Shown piece after piece: positions 6,465 to 10,021 of a stretch of 10,021 nt of DNA (position 1 is its first letter; each line of letters starts with the position of its first letter). Origin of the DNA: Syntrophus sp. (in: bacteria) (lineage in GTDB: Bacteria; Desulfobacterota; Syntrophia; Syntrophales; UBA5619); the NCBI GenBank assembly GCA_013824905.1, contig PNOO01000072.1:1-10021 (forward strand). Direction: 5' to 3'. Both the position numbers and the translations under genes were made by a program. Below the pieces are notes generated by a model. That model ran no database searches, was not told the origin of the DNA, and saw only the letters and a program-made list of their open reading frames with translations.

Positions 6465-7621
6465 GACATACTCCCCTCGGCATTCGAGCGAAACATATCA
6501 CAAGCGATCCTTGCCGTCCGCTCCGATGCTCCCGGAGTTCCTAATTTCCCCCGTATCTCCGCCAGCGCGGCCTTCATCTCCCGTGATTTTCCGCGCCGGA
6601 CGCTTAGTTCCCTGACCTCTGAAGCGATCCGCTCCGGATTGGCTTCTCCTTGGATCAATTCGGGGACGATAGTCCTCCCGGCGATAATATTCACCAGGCT
6701 GATGTGATCCACGTGGACAAACCTGCGGCCGATGGCATAGGAAGAGGAGGAAACCTTGTAGACGACAACCATCGGGGTCTCCAGGAGCGCCGTTTCCAGT
6801 GTGGCCGTTCCCGAGGCGACGATTGCGACGTCGGAAACGGCCACGACATCGTAGATCTCGTCCCGGATGACGTTGACCGGGACAGGGAACTGCCGGAGGA
6901 TATCCCGGACGAATTCAGGATCGAGGGTTCCGGCCAGGGGTAGAATGAACTGGAGAGGGGAGATCTTCTCCATGAGGATCCGGCAGGCTTTGAGCATCTC
7001 GGGCAGGAGCCGCTCCACCTCGGACCGGCGGCTCCCGGGGAGAAGTCCTATAGTAATCGCCTCGTCCTTAAGGCCGAAGCGCTTCATCGCTTCCGTCCGC
7101 GCATATTTCTTCCTCACTACATCGAGAAGCGGGTGGCCGACGAAGGTGACATTCACACCGGCATCCCGATAAAACTGCTCCTCGAAAGGGAGGATAACGG
7201 CCATCCGATCTACGGATTTTCGGATCGTGTCGATTCGCCCCTTTCGCCAGGCCCACACCTGGGGGCTTATATAGTAGAGAACTTTTAATCCGAGCCGACG
7301 GGCTGTGCGGGCAAGGGGGAGGTTGAAGTCCGGATAGTCGATGAGGATAACCAGATCGGGTCGTTCATTTCTAAGTGAGATCTTCAGGCGATGCATGATC
7401 CGGAGGATCGCGCCTAGCTTGAAGACCACTTCCGTCAGTCCGACCACAGCCGTGTCGGCTGCGTCGGCGAGGAGCGTGACCCCTGCCGCTTTCATCCGCT
7501 CCCCCCCCACGCCGTAAAAGGAGAGGTCGGGATCGATCCGCTGCATCTCCCGGATAAGATTTCCACCGTGCAGATCGCCGGAGGCCTCTCCGGCGATGAT
7601 CATGACCTTCCGCTTACTCAC
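6461..7621 (-). CDS. lpxB: Lipid-A-disaccharide synthase (LpxB)
   Basis: LpxB (GT19) condenses UDP-2,3-diacylglucosamine with lipid X to form the beta-1,6-linked tetraacyldisaccharide 1-phosphate at the inner membrane surface. The 386 residues are close to E. coli LpxB (382). Diagnostic blocks are IIAGEASGDLHGG (8-20), GVGGERM (37-43), LIDYPDFN (93-100, with D98 at the position of the essential Asp of the family), YISPQVWAWR (117-126), LLPGSRRSEVERLLP and the donor-site SGTATLETALLETP. The start codon is GTG (7621-7619), which overlaps the stop of the oxidoreductase gene as GTGA. No strong Shine-Dalgarno lies at proper spacing, so initiation probably depends on coupling to the gene before it. 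It overlaps msbA by 4 bases downstream. A G8 tract encodes G39-G40, which belong to a conserved motif. Confidence 0.97.
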   Translation of the reverse strand: MSKRKVMIIAGEASGDLHGGNLIREMQRIDPDLSFYGVGGERMKAAGVTLLADAADTAVVGLTEVVFKLGAILRIMHRLKISLRNERPDLVILIDYPDFNLPLARTARRLGLKVLYYISPQVWAWRKGRIDTIRKSVDRMAVILPFEEQFYRDAGVNVTFVGHPLLDVVRKKYARTEAMKRFGLKDEAITIGLLPGSRRSEVERLLPEMLKACRILMEKISPLQFILPLAGTLDPEFVRDILRQFPVPVNVIRDEIYDVVAVSDVAIVASGTATLETALLETPMVVVYKVSSSSYAIGRRFVHVDHISLVNIIAGRTIVPELIQGEANPERIASEVRELSVRRGKSREMKAALAEIRGKLGTPGASERTARIACDMFRSNAEGSMS

Positions 7622-8652
7622 GGTTGGATCCGATCTCCCGCAGGCGAACCACCTGCTAAACAGGCGGCAGACGGGGGAACGGGCAGGGCAGAATCCAATG
7701 GGGCGCGGGCCCGGTTCTTTTCGATAACTGCGTTGATGCGGAGGGCCAGCTCCAGAGCAGCGCGGCCGTCCCTGCCGGACACGGGCGATGGCGTCCGACC
7801 GGCAACGGCCCGGATGAAGGCGCGGACCTCCGCTTCCAGCGGGTCCTGCATCTGTATTTCCACAGGGTTCTCCTTAATCGTCGTCTGGCCGTCGGCGCCG
7901 CTGCTCCTCCCCAGGGAGACCAGTTTTCTCTTCTGATAATCCACCGCATGGTACCCTTCGACGCCGAAGAAACGGATCTTCTGCATGGTCTTTCCTGTGA
8001 CCCGGCTTGCTGTGATGTTCGCTACGCAGCCGCTCGCGAAGATGAGGCGGGCATTGGCGATGTCCACCTTGTCCGAGAGGACGGACACGCCTACCGCATC
8101 GACGGTTTTCACGGGGGATTGAACGAAATGGAGGAGGATGTCAAGATCGTGGACCATCAGATCGAGGATGACGTCCACGTCTGTGCCGCGTTCGAAAAAG
8201 GGGTGAAGGCGGTGGGATTCGATGAACAGAGGCCTTCCTATCACGCTGTGCAGGGCCGCGACAGCCGGATTGAACCGCTCGATAAAGCCGATCTGGAAGA
8301 CGAGTCCCTTTGCATCGGCCAAGGCGATCAGTTTGTCCGCCTCGTCAAGCGTCACAGAGATCGGCTTTTCTAAAAGGACATCTACGCCTGCCTTCAGAAA
8401 GACCGAGGCAACCTCATAATGGGCGCCGGTCGGCACGGCGATCGAAACGGCGTCAATCATTCCTGCGAGCTTCTGGTGATCCGCTACGGCCTCGCAGCCA
8501 TAGAGATCAGCCGCCTGCCGGGCTCGCTCCGGGACCGAGTCGCAAACCCCGACGATCCGGCACTCCGGTATTTTCTGATATTTCTGCAGGTGATAGCTGC
8601 CAAGGTGACCGATGCCCACCACGCCGATTTTAATTTTTTCCATAGAATTCAT
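7618..8652 (-). CDS. Gfo/Idh/MocA-family NAD(P)-dependent oxidoreductase, possible UDP-GlcNAc 3-dehydrogenase (GnnA-like)
   Basis: With the ATG at 8652 the protein has 344 residues. The N-terminal Rossmann fold has KIGVVGIGHLGSYHLQKY (8-25) with the GxGxxG dinucleotide loop, a V-C-D acidic turn (36-38), the family signature EKP (95-97, likely catalytic Lys96) and DLMVHDLDILL (164-174, likely catalytic His168). It is certainly a Gfo/Idh oxidoreductase of a sugar or sugar nucleotide. Its position between lpxA and lpxB matches GnnA-type enzymes, which oxidise the 3-OH of UDP-GlcNAc before a transaminase (GnnB) makes UDP-GlcNAc3N for N-linked acylation. No transaminase is in the window, so this role is inference. 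The AAAGG 4 bases before ATG 8652 favours that start; TTG 8667 and ATG 8643 are alternatives. A 78-base gap, with no convincing promoter, follows lpxA. The last ~28 residues are a Pro/Ala-rich tail beyond the usual family end. Confidence 0.9.
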   Translation of the reverse strand: MNSMEKIKIGVVGIGHLGSYHLQKYQKIPECRIVGVCDSVPERARQAADLYGCEAVADHQKLAGMIDAVSIAVPTGAHYEVASVFLKAGVDVLLEKPISVTLDEADKLIALADAKGLVFQIGFIERFNPAVAALHSVIGRPLFIESHRLHPFFERGTDVDVILDLMVHDLDILLHFVQSPVKTVDAVGVSVLSDKVDIANARLIFASGCVANITASRVTGKTMQKIRFFGVEGYHAVDYQKRKLVSLGRSSGADGQTTIKENPVEIQMQDPLEAEVRAFIRAVAGRTPSPVSGRDGRAALELALRINAVIEKNRARAPLDSALPVPPSAACLAGGSPAGDRIQP

Positions 8653-8730
8653 CAGACCTTTGACCAAGGTAATCGTAATAGGTTATTGATCATCGACTAC
8701 GGGTAAAAACCATGAACCATGACCTGTCTT

Positions 8731-9504
8731 TCACCGACATAGCCCGCGTTTCGATTCCCTGATGAAAGCAAGGAACTGCCGGACCTCGGGTAGGTCTTCC
8801 ACCTCCTGTTCGACCTTTTTGACCGCCGCGGAAAGGAGCATCGAGGACCGGAAAATGATCCGGTAAGCCTTTTTGAGAGCCCGGAGCGTCTCGTCGGTAA
8901 ACCCCCGCCTTTTGAGGCCGATCACGTTCAGACCAAAGAGCTTGGCAAAGTTGCCGGAAGCCATGACGAAGGGGGGAACGTCCTTGGTGACCGCCGAGGC
9001 GCCGCCGATGATGCAGTGGGCGCCGATCCGCGTGAATTGATGGACGCCCGACAGTCCACCGATGATGGCGAAGTCCTCTACGTGGATGTGGCCGGCCAGA
9101 TTGGCCGCGTTGGCCATGACGATGTGATTCCCCAGCCTGCAGTTATGGGCGACGTGGCAGTAAGCCATCAGCAGATTGTGATTTCCGATGAGGGTGACCC
9201 CGATATCGGCTATGGTCGCCCGGTTGATTGTGACATACTCCCGGATCGTGTTGTGGTTCCCGATCACGACCCGCGTCGCCTCGCCGCGGTATTTGAGGTC
9301 CTGCGGGGCGCCGCCGAGGGAGGCGAACTGGGAGATACGGCATTCCTCGCCAATGTCGGTATGGCTTTCGATAACCACATGGGGGCCGATGCTCGTGTTT
9401 TTTCCGATATGGCAATCGGGACCGATGATGCTGTATGGTCCGACCTCAACCCCTTCGGCAAGCGTCGCGTCCGGGGAGATGATCGCTGTGGGATGGATGT
9501 TCAT
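8731..9504 (-). CDS. lpxA: Acyl-ACP:UDP-N-acetylglucosamine O-acyltransferase (LpxA)
   Basis: LpxA catalyses the first step of lipid A synthesis, moving a 3-hydroxyacyl chain from ACP to the 3-position of UDP-GlcNAc in the cytoplasm. The 257-residue protein (E. coli 262) begins MNIHPTAIISPDA and consists of hexapeptide repeats forming a left-handed beta-helix to about residue 185, then an alpha-helical C-terminus with GLKRRGF (196-202). Catalytic His120 lies in CHVAHNC, with His117 beside it, equivalent to E. coli H125 and H122; GGLSGVHQF (149-157) is also conserved. Gly168 aligns with E. coli Gly173, the residue that permits long (C14-class) acyl chains. The ATG overlaps the lpxD stop as ATGA, with AAGGA 7 bases before it. 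Unusually, no fabZ separates it from lpxD. Because a GnnA-like gene follows, the true acceptor could be UDP-GlcNAc or UDP-GlcNAc3N. Confidence 0.97.
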   Translation of the reverse strand: MNIHPTAIISPDATLAEGVEVGPYSIIGPDCHIGKNTSIGPHVVIESHTDIGEECRISQFASLGGAPQDLKYRGEATRVVIGNHNTIREYVTINRATIADIGVTLIGNHNLLMAYCHVAHNCRLGNHIVMANAANLAGHIHVEDFAIIGGLSGVHQFTRIGAHCIIGGASAVTKDVPPFVMASGNFAKLFGLNVIGLKRRGFTDETLRALKKAYRIIFRSSMLLSAAVKKVEQEVEDLPEVRQFLAFIRESKRGLCR

Positions 9505-10021
9505 AAAAGTTCCTTCTCTCTTTTTTCTTCCAGCGCCGTTATCCGCCGTTGAAGGGTTGCTAGGGTCTCCCGCAGCGCCGGCAGTTTAGATCGGCAGGCC
9601 TCCACCTTCAACCATTCCCGATGCGGCATATGCGGCGCGCCGGCGACTGTCTGACCCGCGGAGACATCCTTGTGGACCCCCGATCCGGCGGCAATCATGA
9701 CATGATCCCCGATTCGGATATGGCCGACAAGACCCGCCTGACCGCCGATAATGACTCCTTTTCCCAGTTTTGTGCTACCCGAGATACCGACCTGGGCGAC
9801 CACGATGGAGTATTCCCCGATCACTACGTTATGGGCGATCTGGACGAGATTATCGATTTTTACCCCTCGCTGGATCCAGGTCCTGCCAAGGGCGCCGCGG
9901 TCGATGGTCGTATTCGCCCCGACCTCGACGTCATCATCGATCTGGACGTAGCCGATCTGGGGGATCTTCACATTATCCTGTCCGGGTCTGGCAAATCCGA
10001 AGCCGTCACTCCCGACGACGA
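9501..10021 (-). CDS. lpxD: UDP-3-O-(3-hydroxyacyl)glucosamine N-acyltransferase (LpxD), C-terminal part
   Basis: The gene enters from the right edge; the frame is open to base 10019 and stops at TGA 9503-9501, giving 172 visible residues. LpxD adds the N-linked 3-hydroxyacyl chain to UDP-3-O-acyl-glucosamine, the third step of lipid A assembly. The visible part begins in the motif VVGSDGFGFA, then KIPQIG, GANTTIDRG and NLVQIAHNVVIG, whose His (visible residue 63) matches catalytic H239 of E. coli LpxD. Hexapeptide repeats continue to GGQAGLVGHIRIGD and SGVHKDV. The C-terminus is a predicted coiled coil (about visible residues 144-172, rich in Leu, Glu, Arg and Lys), the trimer-forming extension typical of LpxD. 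A GTG at 9971 lies within the conserved domain and is not the start. The stop overlaps lpxA by 4 bases. Confidence 0.97.
   Translation of the reverse strand, partial: VVGSDGFGFARPGQDNVKIPQIGYVQIDDDVEVGANTTIDRGALGRTWIQRGVKIDNLVQIAHNVVIGEYSIVVAQVGISGSTKLGKGVIIGGQAGLVGHIRIGDHVMIAAGSGVHKDVSAGQTVAGAPHMPHREWLKVEACRSKLPALRETLATLQRRITALEEKREKELL

Noticed and set aside
8653..8730. Possible promoter in the gap between lpxA and the oxidoreductase gene
   Set aside because: AT-rich stretches are present, but no -35/-10 pair at acceptable spacing could be defended by eye; only a short direct repeat (TCATGG twice) was seen.

Overview
The window holds most of a lipid A and LPS inner-core biosynthesis operon from a Gram-negative bacterium. 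All operon genes lie on the minus strand, so biosynthetic order reads from the right edge to the left. The gene order (lpxD, lpxA, a Gfo/Idh oxidoreductase, lpxB, msbA, lpxK, then heptosyltransferases and gmhB), the moderately high GC and the style of the intergenic repeat suggest a member of the former Deltaproteobacteria (Desulfobacterota, perhaps Syntrophaceae-like or Geobacter-like). That placement is inferred from protein character and remembered gene order, not from a database search.

Layout from right to left. Positions 10021-9501 carry the C-terminal part of lpxD, running off the window. It overlaps lpxA (9504-8731) by 4 bases, with no fabZ between them. After a 78-base gap comes a Gfo/Idh/MocA-family NAD(P)-dependent oxidoreductase (8652-7618), then lpxB (GTG start, 7621-6461), msbA (6464-4722), a 57-base gap, lpxK (4665-3577), waaF (3577-2456), gmhB (2450-1806), waaC (GTG start, 1809-673) and a 58-residue Trm112/YcaR-type zinc-ribbon protein (686-510). 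Most junctions are stop/start overlaps (ATGA, GTGA or TAATG), so the genes look transcribed together and translationally coupled.

On the plus strand, positions 1-380 are the 3' end of a CapD/WbpM/FlaA1-type nucleotide-sugar epimerase/dehydratase, convergent with the operon. The short interval between them is almost filled by a 127-bp imperfect inverted-repeat element (397-523). Its right arm supplies the last residues and stop codon of the Trm112-like gene.

Together, LpxA, LpxD, LpxB and LpxK cover four enzymatic steps of lipid A assembly (LpxC, LpxH/I, WaaA and the late acyltransferases are not here). MsbA flips the lipid A-core across the inner membrane. GmhB makes an intermediate of ADP-heptose, and WaaC and WaaF add the two inner-core heptoses. 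The oxidoreductase sits where GnnA sits in organisms that make 3-amino (GlcN3N) lipid A, which is the most interesting functional question in the window. No RNA genes, CRISPR arrays or transposase genes were seen.
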